Positions 22,099 to 32,910 of a stretch of 64,000 nt of DNA are shown in pieces. The notes beneath the pieces are model-generated. The model saw only the letters and a program-made list of their open reading frames with translations. It did no database searches and was not told the origin of the DNA. Origin of the DNA: Orbilia blumenaviensis (Eukaryota > Ascomycota > Orbiliomycetes > Orbiliales > Orbiliaceae). The stretch covers positions 2,728,001-2,792,000 of the forward strand of contig JAVHNS010000002.1 in NCBI GenBank assembly GCA_036872755.1. The letters run 5' to 3'. Position 1 is the stretch's first letter. Each line of letters starts with the position of its first letter. A program made the position numbers and the translations under genes.

Positions 22099-25000
22099 TT
22101 AACTTTCTTCAGCGAGCAATAGCTCCAACAGGTCTTGCCCTCCAACGTCTGGGCCCATCAATCCATTGCTTACACCGGCTCCGTAGCCGAGCAGGGGCTC
22201 GATAGGCAGCGTCAACCAATCATCACCGCCTGTATTGTTGCTCCCGAATAACCCATCCATGTCATTGTCGCCAATACCATACATATTCGCTAGGTTTGTA
22301 AAGTTGCCGGTATCTCCAAGGGCGTGAAATGAGGTTGGAAAAACGTTTGAATATGTTGGAAACTGCTGCGGAACGTGGCTTCCACTGAATCCGTTTTGGT
22401 AATTCTGTTGGTCACCCGGATACATATTGTTTCCGTAAACAATGTGCGGGTGTGGCATGCCTAGATTGTCAACATCATTAACGCCATTGTTGGGATTAAT
22501 CGTTGCAGCATCTGCCATCGGTTGGTCCGCATTTGCTCCTTCTCCGTGGTTTAGCTTGTTAGGGGTGTCCTTCCCGCTTTGGTTCATACGGATAAACCTT
22601 GCTCTGATCCTTGATGTAAGAGTCTCAAGGAGATCGCCGAACCGAAGTGCAAGGTGGACGTCGTCGCAACTAGCGGCACGTAGGGCATAGACGGTTTGAT
22701 CCATCAACTTCAACGATACCTTGATATCATCTTCACGGGCACCCAACGCGAAAGTTTTGAGAAGATACATAGCAGCTGAGGCGATTCGGAGATATGTTCG
22801 GACCGGTGCGTGTTTAAGCCACCCCCCGGGAAGAAGTTTTCGAATGACTGTCAAAAGAAGACAACGGGATGCATCGACTACTTCTTTGATGTATTCCTCA
22901 TCTCCTGCGCAGATTTGCATCAAGGTTGCATAACCGGGGTTGGAAGCCATGACTGGAGGGGGCGCTAGGAAGGTGGCTGGTGTGATCGTAGGATTTCCAT
23001 TGAGGTCTATGGGGGTCGCCCCTTCCTTGTTCCTTTTCGAGTTTCCATTAAGATGGTTTGGGTTTAAGTTGGTGTTTGTGCACCTATCCACGACTGCTTG
23101 TAGTGCCAGACTGTTGACATACAACCTTAGATATTCAAATTCGACCCTCATAATCGATCGCATTGGCTCTTCAATTGTCAAATTGTCAAATTCCCTCCTC
23201 CAAGCTCTTAGTAGTGGCTGGAAGTGTTCTAGAAGCTGGGTGTAGCGACCCGTTCGCAGAACCGTTTTTGTCGCCTTTCGAGAAGGGAAGAGGAGCTCTG
23301 AGGCAGATTTCATGAGGGACGTCAACTCCACCCAAGATTGTAACACAAGATCTTGTACAGGGGTTGCTGTTAGGGAAGGAGGTTCATCCGTGTCAATAGG
23401 GTCCGGGGCACCATTCTGGAGTTGCTGCTGCAAGAATGGGGAACGCTGCTTCCCCCTAAACAACACCGTAACGGATATATGACGGGGTATCATACTCGTC
23501 CATCCGAGTCGGCTTGCAAGATGCATGACAGATATTACAAGAATCTTTTGTACTGTTGCAGTGCTTGGCTTTGCAACAAGCTTGGAGGCGGAGGGGTGGT
23601 TATTTTCAACACCGCCAATGGGGCGGTTTGCGTTATCCTCATCGTTCTCGTCGAAAACTCCAAGTTCGTAGGCAAGAGCAAGCGAATTTCCAAGCAACAT
23701 CCTAAAATATGTTAATCATTTGATTAAGGGGATATATCAGTATTTGATGACCTACCAGCTCATACGATCGCTTCTGTAGGCAGGTTCAAGCAGATTCCCA
23801 ATACTATCCCCAAGCCCCTCGACAACGTACTTATTAGCAGTACTCGATTCTCCATCGTCATCCCGTTCAGGTTTATCTTCGGGTAGACCAAAGCCGCCGA
23901 GCCCTGCATATTCCCCATCATCCTCTCCAGGAAAGTGCAATCCCCTGCAATGCCATTCCGTGAGCGCGACAAGAGCCAACACAGTCCCCATGGTCCTCAT
24001 ACGCTTTTCGCTCCCCCACATCAATCTCTGAAACAAACTCTGAAGGTTTCTCCAGAGTTTGTCATGGATGGCGTAAGACCTCGAGAGGCCACCAGCCCCC
24101 GGGAGAAGACAGTACCGGGAGGCCAATGTTAAGAGGGTTGTGGCTAGGACCGGTTCTGTTGTTACTAGCTCCTCGTGTGTCGAGGGGTCGGAATAGTAGC
24201 CGGTAAATATGGGGCTCATGGGCGCCATGTGGTTGTAGAAATATGTCATATATAGCAAGGCCTCCTGTGGCGTGAACCACCCGGCTATAACAAACCGGTA
24301 TTTAGCCCAAGCTCTGAGTGATACAGCAATTGATTCAGGGGGGTACATCTTGAACGGGTCATCATCCTTAGTCTTTGATGAAGAAGTGCTTGGATGGGCT
24401 GATGTAGGCGATGTCGGAGACTTTGGATCAACAGCAGGACCATTTTCTACACCGTTCTCCACTAGTGGATTTTCCTCATCATCAGAATCCTCGATGTTGT
24501 TGATGAGGGCTGGGTCGAGGATAGATTCTGGAACTTCATCTTCATCAGCCAAAAGCACCCGACTACGAGATGGGCTCATTTCCCTCCCCGTGAGCCTTCG
24601 GTTCCTCTTTGAGTGGATGGAAAGATTGTTGATATGATTCCGGTTCACTTTCGGGCTGACAGATCCATCTTGAAACCTCACACCACGCGAGTCACACGAT
24701 GATGTACTACTCTTAGGTGGGGGAGGGCGCATGTTCCCAGGCTCTGCAATGGTTGGGGAAGCAGCTGTTGCGGCGGATGGAGAGGAATTCTTACGATCAA
24801 AGCTCCGTCTAGGTGCACTTGAAGTTGCTGATGTGGAAGGATGGTTAATCGGAGAGATATGGGACGATCTGCCGACAGCCTCGAAAAGGAGGGCTAATGC
24901 ATCTGGAGTATTATAGATCTCTGTATTGAGGAGGGTCGAGGCAGAGTTCGTGGCTGCTTGAGCTGTCTCCGTAAAAGACTGTGCGGCCAAAGTAGGATCA

Positions 25001-25728
25001 ATATCTCTGTCGCCATCTTGCTGGCCTTCAAAGTAATCACCTGGCTCGGGAAGACTGTTTCTACCGTTTGGTCTTTGGCGCGGTCGCGATACGAACTCTC
25101 CGGCACTTGATGCCGATACGCTTTGAGATCTCGAATGACCTGGTTTTGTCGGCAGGGTCGTGGGTAGGACGGTAGGGCCGACGACTGTCCTCTTTGTGGT
25201 GTCTTCCTTCAACTTCTTCCGGCTCGGTCCATCGTCATCGCCGCCGGACCCCGTCAATTCACCGGGCCCTCTCCGCCGAGTAGCGGAAAAGAAGCATTCT
25301 TTGCTTTCCCGCCGACATCGAACACATGGTGGACTATGGGGCGCCTCAACGCTTCCAAGATCACAACGGACTTTCCTGCGACGACAAGGGATGCACGCCT
25401 GTCGGATCCATCATCATCCTTTATTAGCAAACTTTACATTGGGCAAGATCAAATTTGGGACAAATATATCGAAGTCAACGATAATGCATCCAGGCATACC
25501 TGATAAGACCTAGATAAACACGCGAGTTTACATCAGCATCAGCCTCAACATCGCAGTCGGAGCCCCTAGGCGGGTCCGAAATCTTTCCGGTACAGCTTAC
25601 CGTTTATGCGTTACGGGTGGTGTTACACCAGAGCCTCGAAAGTCATTGCTACTACCGCCAGGAAGGGTCTGGAGCCCAGCGGCTGGACTCGGGAGTGGTG
25701 GAGCTTGCGGGTAGGCGTGGCTACTCAT
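22099..25728 (-). CDS. Zn2Cys6 transcription factor, Aro80-like
   Basis: Four exons on the minus strand, 25728-25601, 25509-25500 (a 10-nt microexon), 25398-23756 and 23701-22099, give 1127 aa. An in-frame stop directly precedes the ATG, fixing the start. The zinc cluster spans residues 48-81: C48-x2-C51-x6-C58-x12-C71-x2-C74-x6-C81, in the context [19 protein letters not shown] and followed by FFSATRRR. I associate that context with the Aro80 group of aromatic amino-acid catabolism activators; this assignment is from memory. A long disordered acidic/Ser region follows. The fungal regulatory middle-homology region starts near [20 protein letters not shown] and runs through WHCRGLHFP into the last exon. 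The C-terminus is Asn/Gly-rich. It is probably nuclear and DNA-binding; target genes are unknown. Confidence 0.9.
25500..25509 (-). other. 10-nt coding microexon of the Zn2Cys6 gene
   Basis: On the minus strand GTCTTATCAG is bounded by a TAG acceptor and a GTATGC donor. It supplies the last base of Arg43 plus Ser44-Tyr45-Gln46. Exon 1 ends two bases into a codon and exon 3 starts at phase 0, so only a 10-nt (3n+1) insert restores frame. The spliced peptide KRSYQACIPC matches the context expected just before this zinc cluster. The flanking introns are 91 nt (25510-25600) and 101 nt (25399-25499, with CTAAT branch). Confidence 0.82.
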
Positions 25729-28210
25729 CTACCTGCTCGGAGAATTCGGTGCACGATCGCTCGGGGTTAAAGACGAGCAGAGTAACGCCGACCAGGCAAA
25801 ACTCTTAATGGCCTGATTATGATTCTAAATGGGCAGCTATTTCGCCGATATTTTTCTCTATATGGATAGTTAGGGCAAGTTTGGGGTATGCTGTTTCGTT
25901 GGTGAGGAAAATGGCGGTAAGATGCGGTTGGAAACGCGTTTTTCGCACAGCAACTTTGGAAATTCTGGGGAATTTGAAGCTATATACTCTGGGCAGGGCA
26001 GGCCTTCTGCGAGTGCGATGGCGTTGCGACAGGCCCAGGTCGGACTAGCAGGGAAAGAGGAAGGAAGCGTGATAGGGCCGAAAATTCTCTCGGGATGGCG
26101 ATATGCAAGATTAAGCCCGGATATTAACTCTGAAAAATATCTCTGTGATGGGTATGTGCTCTTTGCAATCAGAAAAAATCCATGCACCTGACCCATCCCG
26201 GGACCCAAGCTTATTGAACCCCTACGAACCCACGAACACCACCTGCTTCATTCGGTCCAGACCAGGAACCCGCCTCATATTTTGTCCCTGGATCAAATCG
26301 CTGGCCTTCTGCTGGGTGGTAGGTTCGAAATGCATCGTGGAGAAGCTCTCAAGCCCAACAAAAAATCGCACAGACATCGTGACCATGCCTTCGGTGGGCC
26401 AGGCTAGCAAGCCTTGTTACCCCAGATCCGAGCTCTCAACGGTAGCCATGTCTCAAGACCATCGGGACTCTGAGCATCGATATGAACATTGATTGCTACC
26501 TTACGCAATTGCCGAAAATAAGCGATAAAGCTAACATAAAAGCAGCCATTGGAAGCAACCAAATTAGTCACGATGTTTGGTGAGAGGAACTCATGGAAAA
26601 ATTTTTATATAAAGGAGGGTGGGCGCAGCGCAGATACCTGTCAGTTGTCAGATTCCGGTATTGATAGGGCCGCTCTGTGTCCGATAAGCCGGGTCCCCGC
26701 TAGTCTGTGGTAGCGGATCCGTGCATAGGGTAATAATTGATTCTCGGGCTTTCGAATCAATTCGTTTCCAAAACCGCGTCGACGTCAAGCATGGGCCAGG
26801 AAGCTCATTGGTCCGTTAACACAATACTATCAGCTAGATCCTTGGTGTGTTTACGTGTTCGTAATAGAGGTGCTACCATATCGACTCCATCTACGTAGAC
26901 ACGCCGTCACTCTCGGAATACAAATCGGATCAGCTGCTCCCCCAAAAGTTTAATACTACACAGATACATGCGGGGAGCTTTTAGGAACCGTACCTGGAAG
27001 TATCTTATGTATATATATATATAGAAACCCATACCCACTTCTCTATCTTCTAGAATCCGAGAGCATGCTCATGACGCAAAACCCCAATCTGCCTTGATCT
27101 CGATCACGCTGAAACGGGCCATCCTCAATATCACGTTACCTGAGGACATGGTCTCGCATAAAGTGTGGCGTCGATTTATTCTCGATCGACGAGGGTACAG
27201 CCTACTTGATCTAGTCCCTGGACAAACTGTGTTGAGGTGAGGTCGGAAGATCAACACAACTTACTGATCCAACATCAACAACACAGCTCTTGCAATGCAT
27301 ATGCTGCGCTTCATTTCGTTTCGCATACTTCGAATTAAGGTAGGAGGTGCATGCTGCATCGCTGCATCAACCGTTCCACGAATCTGATGTCATCAAATGA
27401 GCCGCAAACTCTGAGCTAAGTCGTTGTAAATATCTCAATGAAGAGGATTTTCAGGAGGTAATTAAACATATTTTACATTTCCCTAGATGCATAACACTTG
27501 GTTTCATAGTGCTTGAGCCGCGCAATCGACAAGGCTTGCAAGGATTTATTGAAGGTAGACATCGACAGTTCAAGAGTTGACTGATCCTTTAAGGAGTTTT
27601 AGTTTTTAATTTTATTCTTTCGAGGCTATGACAAAATATGATATCAAATCAAGATGCCTAAATATGTAACTGAGAAGGATGCAACGTAAAATGGCAAGTA
27701 TTTTCAAATTTCGGTATCGTATATGTAGAGGATCGACCTGTAGATGGTATATGGATGTCACAGGTATCAATATATATATACCCAGTAAGCTATAAGTGTA
27801 CAGCCACCTCTAAGCATCGACTCCCGATGTATCATTGGACTGAATTGCAGTCAACTCTCGATGCATCCTTTTGTTGAGCAAAGTATACTGGATAAGAGGC
27901 TTTTCTAGTATACATGAATATTGCTCAGGATTAGGGACTGCGTAAACGGGCCAACCATATGTACACCTACTGACCAGCGCCTAGGTATGAAACAGGACTG
28001 AGCGTAACCTATAGGCTTAGTTATCTGCAAGCCATTCAATTGCGATGAGTTCTAAATGCAGAAAATTATAATCCGGGCTGTAGCTTACGTATTCGAAATT
28101 TTACGGTATATGTATGGAGCCGCATCGTTGGCATTCAGATAGCATTTAATGTGGCGCGCATAAATTACATAGTCGAAACATATTTTCTATTTCATATATT
28201 GCGGGTCGAG

Positions 28211-28237
28211 TCCTCGGCACGAAGCAAATGTCGAGGA
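28211..28237 (+). repeat. Stem-loop, 9-bp stem
   Basis: TCCTCGGCA (28211-28219) pairs with TGTCGAGGA (28229-28237), nine pairs including one G-U, around a 9-nt loop. Confidence 0.75.
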
Positions 28238-28312
28238 TTAGTTTTATAAATTTATCACACGAGGTATCATCCAATCTTCAACCATGTCCGGGGCTAGCGC
28301 CCAATCGCTATG

Positions 28313-28326
28313 TAGTCCCGGGACTA
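28313..28326. repeat. 14-bp perfect palindrome
   Basis: TAGTCCCGGGACTA reads identically on both strands. It could be a protein-binding site or a cruciform seed; no partner is known. Confidence 0.85.
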
Positions 28327-28364
28327 TACGAAACGGCCGATCAGTCTATATAAACCTGACATAG

Positions 28365-28399
28365 GTTAAAGTGTTTGGGCGTCACTCGCCCAAACTAAC
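28365..28399 (+). repeat. Two-tier stem-loop with 9-bp GC-rich stem
   Basis: GTTTGGGCG (28373-28381) and CGCCCAAAC (28387-28395) pair perfectly around the loop TCACT. GTTA (28365-28368) and TAAC (28396-28399) extend the helix past a 4-nt bulge. Confidence 0.8.
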
Positions 28400-28765
28400 A
28401 CCCTCGCTGGTCCAGCTGATATACGAGCCGTTTATCCGATCCTCGACGGCAATGCCCCTTATAGGTGTAGATAATTTATTCCACTTAGGCTATTATGCGG
28501 TGGGAACTTAAGAGGGCTAGCTGCCACACTCTAGATCTGGATCCGTCCTACTAGGTGTTTAGTGCTCATTAGATTATTACCTAATACACAGCTATTCAGG
28601 CTTCGTAAGAACAATAGACGCACAGTAACGTAGTGGATACATCGTTACCTACCTGCTGTTACCATAGTCTTACCACCTAGCTACTTCGCAGTGACTTTTC
28701 AACTCTGTGCACTTGGCGGCGCTGTCTCCGAGCTGTAGTTCGGAATCAATCCCAGTCATATATAC

Positions 28766-28799
28766 AGGGAGTTGCCGCTAGCGGGATATGTAGCTCCCT
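28766..28799 (+). repeat. Nested inverted repeat
   Basis: AGGGAG (28766-28771) pairs with CTCCCT (28794-28799). Between them lies a second palindrome, CCGCTAGCGG (28775-28784). Confidence 0.65.
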
Positions 28800-29238
28800 T
28801 AGGTTGCGTTAACTTAGATCCTCAGACCCCCTAAAAAGAACGGTGTGGTTCAAGTCAGTAAGTCGTGACGAACATTCGACGTCAATTCTAGAACTGTTTC
28901 AGCTGATATTGAGCTAAAGGGGGGGTGAGGACGGCGTGAGGGCGGGTCACTAGCGCAGGCATCGCCGAAGTATACCCTACATAGGATGCATGCACTAACG
29001 CGGAAACGTGAGGGAGGGATCTGAGTAACTGGGCTGTTAGGTTGATTGGCCCACTAATAGCATGTTAGCAGCCTATTTCAACTCTGCGGATAGAGATTGA
29101 AATGCACACACCTGGCTAAAGGGAAATTGCATCCTTGTGCCACCTTAGTTAAGATATTTTGAGCTCGTGGACCCTCCAGCTTGCGCCCAATCTATGGAGT
29201 TCGAACGCTAGTACTCCCTAGAGCTTGTAAGTTATACT

Positions 29239-29283
29239 GGCTGTAGCTCCCATGCATGCAAAGTGTGGGCATGTGGAGCAGCC
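29239..29283 (+). repeat. Long stem-loop, 14 pairs with two bulges
   Basis: GGCT, GCTCC and CATGC on the left arm (29239-29255) pair with GCATG, GGAGC and AGCC on the right arm (29269-29283). There is a 3-nt bulge on the left, a 1-nt bulge on the right and a 13-nt loop. Confidence 0.75.
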
Positions 29284-29499
29284 TAGTTGCCCAAGAAATG
29301 ATAGTTTCATAGGAACAGACCAGGCCGCAAAGGTACAGGCTGTTAGTATGGTACATTTCATCTAGAGGGATACCGATTTGCCTGAACCAGCTATGTGATA
29401 GTTATCGCATGTCGTCTAGGCGGATTTTCCCCGCTAACGTAGCTAACTACATGTATACATGCTACATCCCCAAGCCCGTCCGCAGCATTGCTACAGTGT

Positions 29500-29520
29500 C
29501 GATATGCATCGTGCATATTG
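29500..29520 (+). repeat. Stem-loop, 9-bp stem with TCG loop
   Basis: CGATATGCA (29500-29508) pairs with TGCATATTG (29512-29520), with one G-U pair, around a 3-nt loop. Confidence 0.7.
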
Positions 29521-30866
29521 TGGAAACAGGGAAAATTACCAAGCTAACAACATATTAGAATTTTCTCACGCAAGGGGCCGGCCCAGCCAAAAAATAAAAA
29601 TCGCTATGTGTGCAATTGCAAAGTCACGTTAACGTACATCTACCTAGGTAAACTTGAACCCCTCACAGCATGGCAGAATCGATGGCGCCTAATTGTCAGA
29701 GTGGACATACCCCTGTCCTGTTGGCTAGGTATCACCGCCGCAGACTAAAATGCTTAAATTCATGCGTTATCTGCAAGGTTTGACTTTAAGATTGCCTAAA
29801 GGAGAAAATCGACTTCGATTTTGAAAATTGTCCTAGAGGGACGAACAAGCTTCTCGCGACTGCAAGATGAACCGAATATGAAGGGTTGATGAAACAAGTA
29901 AAAAAGCAAGGTTGGTGTGTCAAGCTACGAGCTGGGAGGCCTTTGAAGGCTCCCTAGGCTGATTGGTAACTGCGGAATCACCGCAGCACTTGAACACCGG
30001 ATTCTGAAGGGGCCCAACTTTACAACCTTTGCAACACACTTCTTGCAGGCCCCACTAACCACGATATCAAATCCCGGTCAGTCCATGCGCATGTGGCACG
30101 ACAACGAGATGCTTAGACTGGTTGACTCGAAGTTCCAAAGCCACCGGTTTGATGAAGTGTAGCTCGACATGTTTTCTTCCCGGCAATCCGTTATCCACTT
30201 TATATACGGAAAGGAAAGTTAATTTTCCTATTTGGGAATCCTCGGGATCCTTCATCCTCGGGATGGAGCTTCCCGTAGCTCTTCGCATGGGCATATGGTG
30301 TCCCCGAGCTGTCCCTTAAGCATTTTTTTATTTGAAAATGCAAGAAATTTGTCTGCCTTAATCAATCATGTCGTTCAAATCATCGCCACAACCCGAAAAA
30401 AACCCAGTAACACTATTATAATTTCGGCATCTCCAACAATGGGGATTGTTGTTAGGTGATAGTTCGCAAAGCTGGTGCTGGGATCTTCAGATCCTGGAAC
30501 CTTATTGGTTTAGATAATTTTTATCTTTTTGATCGAGGAATCTGATGTGTAATTGTACGAATAGCGGCATAGCAACTTGGGCTGTACGGGATATGCGTGG
30601 AGGCCCTGACATCAGTGGTCAGATTTGAAGCAACAATGGCTTTCTTCTATATAATGATCGGTGATGCCTCTAGTCCATCCATACGTCTTTTTTAGTATCA
30701 CACCATTCAGCAAAGGATTTCCTAGTATCCACATCTAAAGTATAACTATCCCCTTTGAAGCCACACCTTTTCTTTTCCCTCCCTCGAATATCTCCCTGCA
30801 ATACCCAAATTTCGAAATTCAACTTCACTCAAAATCCTTTATTAAGTCCCCAGAAGCTCAAGGTCA

Positions 30867-32114
30867 ATGGATTCCACTCCTTCGTACATGGGGCGTAGTC
30901 GCCGGGACAGCCCGATCAGATATATCAGGGGACAGGCTGGAATATACAATAGCTCCAACCGCCTAACCAGACAACAATGGAACTGGGCGAAGGAGGGAAT
31001 TCAAGCAAGTTACCACGTAAACTGCAAAGAAGGAAAATATTTCACTTTCAACCTCTTCCCAATGCCTCGCCCAGATGGGTTGGTTTTGGACCCACCCAAA
31101 GCAAAGGTTTCCATCGGTCCCGAGGGTAGCAAATATGAATACCCGACTTGCACATGTAGCGACTTTATCGAAGCACAAAGGGCATGCCGTCATATATTCT
31201 ATGTCCTCGACAACGTACTCAACTACAAGGATGAAGAGCTCGAAGACGACGAGGGTACATTGTCCCTTCGATACGACGGCCACTGTCTTCGATCTCACAC
31301 TGCCCCTTATCACCAATTGAAGTCGACCGGGCTTGCGTATGCTGCCCAATCCCATGGATGGACATTTTCGGGCCCGGGAGAATGGGCCATTGCAGACCAA
31401 GCGAGAGATATGATCCGCCATTTCGATTCGGCGACGGACTATCCAAGCAGCCATTATTCAGATGAATATCTTTCAGTTTCTTCGTCACTTGCAGGTGCGG
31501 TATATCGATTGGCTATTGCGAAACCCGAATTTTTCGCTGACTTGCGGCAAGAAGCCCCAGTAGAATCATGTACAAAGTCATATTTTAGGGATCTTGACCG
31601 ACAAGTCGACTATACCTTCCGAAGATGGATCAATTACACCAAGACCGGCTGCCCACGACTTGATTACCGGGACAACGATACACACCCCGATAACCTTACA
31701 GCTCCAAATGTTGTCTGGATCTCTAATACGCTTCGAAAGTTTGTTTATAATATCGAAACCACCCTCTATGAGCGCCAGGAAATGACATACGAAAATCGCT
31801 GCAGGGCATTCGAGCTACTGTTGAAGATGCTTGAAACTGTCATCCAAATGGACTTAGACGCCCAAGAACTCGATTACCGACCACGAGCTGAGATGGTTGG
31901 CGGTACGGGAGCGGAACGGAACTTGTTCACTCGATTGATTGGGAATTACTCCCCAGACTACCCAAACTTTGCCATCAAGGTCATGAGAACCATTCCAGAG
32001 GCGGGAAGGCAATATATCGAACGCCTTTTCAATTGTCGCTGGGCGATTCAGGAAAAAGCATCCAAAGAATTCGCCTCTGAGTTTGATAAACTCTGCCGAG
32101 AGGTCCAGAATTAG
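30867..32114 (+). CDS. SWIM-type zinc-finger protein
   Basis: Single exon, 415 aa, with a pyrimidine-rich leader before the ATG. A SWIM finger lies at residues 95-109: C95-T-C97 ... C107-R-H109, in the sequence CTCSDFIEAQRACRH, followed by a hydrophobic IFYVLD as in other SWIM proteins. SWIM fingers bind DNA or protein and occur in MULE transposases, MEKK1-like ligases and Rad51-regulating Sws1/SWIM proteins. Here no transposase DDE or RING motif is visible. The rest is helical and acidic/aromatic without a domain I recognise. I know similar stand-alone proteins in Pezizomycotina only as uncharacterised. It is flanked by 5.1 kb and 3.7 kb of gene-free DNA, so domestication of a transposon-derived gene is conceivable but unsupported. 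Confidence 0.85.
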   Translation: MDSTPSYMGRSRRDSPIRYIRGQAGIYNSSNRLTRQQWNWAKEGIQASYHVNCKEGKYFTFNLFPMPRPDGLVLDPPKAKVSIGPEGSKYEYPTCTCSDFIEAQRACRHIFYVLDNVLNYKDEELEDDEGTLSLRYDGHCLRSHTAPYHQLKSTGLAYAAQSHGWTFSGPGEWAIADQARDMIRHFDSATDYPSSHYSDEYLSVSSSLAGAVYRLAIAKPEFFADLRQEAPVESCTKSYFRDLDRQVDYTFRRWINYTKTGCPRLDYRDNDTHPDNLTAPNVVWISNTLRKFVYNIETTLYERQEMTYENRCRAFELLLKMLETVIQMDLDAQELDYRPRAEMVGGTGAERNLFTRLIGNYSPDYPNFAIKVMRTIPEAGRQYIERLFNCRWAIQEKASKEFASEFDKLCREVQN

Positions 32115-32876
32115 ATCTTCTTGGTTTCCAAAACTCGGTTGAGGTTCGGGGCCAGGTTTTAACTCCTGCATTTTCAGTCTATGGGAGGTCTAGCATTGGG
32201 CAGTTTCTAAAAGTTGCTTGAGCTAGTTAGCATCGGGCTATGTCTATCGGTGTCTGGAGTTCCATTTGTTTTTCCTCATTTCTTCTGAATTAAGTTTTCA
32301 ACCAGTATCAATCGGTTTGTTTGTTCTCCTACCGAGCTTAGCTTAGCACTCGCTTTTTTGCATAATTTGCCGAAGAGGCTCATATCGTTTTGGTGTTGGA
32401 TCTTGGACTATGTGTTTTCTGCAATTTTGCTTTTTCTTGATGCATCAAAATGTTTCCGATAGACAGCCTATTCCTTCAACTTCGCATTTGTTATTCCTTT
32501 ATTTCCTTTTCCTTTTCTTCGCTTCAATCGATTCTCAAGCCTGGTGCTGTTTTTATAACTTATAATATCGTTAGTGTTCGTAATATTTATCAAGTTTCAA
32601 TAGTTTCAATCCAATCTCGAGATCTCGCAAAACCCGTATGTTCATGATATCCAAATATTTAGGCACATTGGTTCTGGTGAGTCTTCTTATGTTCGTATGC
32701 GGATGTGGTATATGTGAATTCTGTATACCTGCTTCGGCTAGCCCACCGCGTAGACCCTGGCGAATGAATATAACTAGATCAGCCTCATAGCTATGTTCCA
32801 GTTAGGATAACCATAATTGCATAATTGTGTTGATTGAGGTTGTATTATAAAAATGTCTATAATTGAGTATCCATAG

Positions 32877-32910
32877 TCTCGTAAACCAGCCTCAACGAAG
32901 CAGAACACTT
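32877..32910 (+). repeat. 34-bp dispersed repeat, copy 1
   Basis: TCTCGTAAACCAGCCTCAAC plus the following 14 bases (to 32910) matches the reverse complement of 58853-58886 base for base. Weaker similarity with indels extends about 30 bases to the left and about 6 to the right (GTTAG shared), so the unit is probably a fragment of a longer element. Confidence 0.85.

Larger units (their letters stand above)
25729..30866. other. 5.1-kb gene-free block
   Basis: No gene is supportable. From about 26.5 kb the sequence is closed in all frames, with no ATG frame of note for about 3 kb. CTAG is frequent: I count about 19 between 27.9 and 30.0 kb, against about 9 over the 3.3-kb transcription-factor body. 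Inverted repeats are concentrated at 28.2-29.5 kb. This would fit an old, repeat-induced-point-mutated insertion or a structured non-coding locus; neither is proven. The last few hundred bases should contain the SWIM gene promoter. Confidence 0.5.

Noticed and set aside
25870..26208. Opposed 89- and 112-aa frames upstream of the Zn2Cys6 gene
   Set aside because: Both are short, mutually overlapping and without motifs; more likely non-coding promoter sequence.
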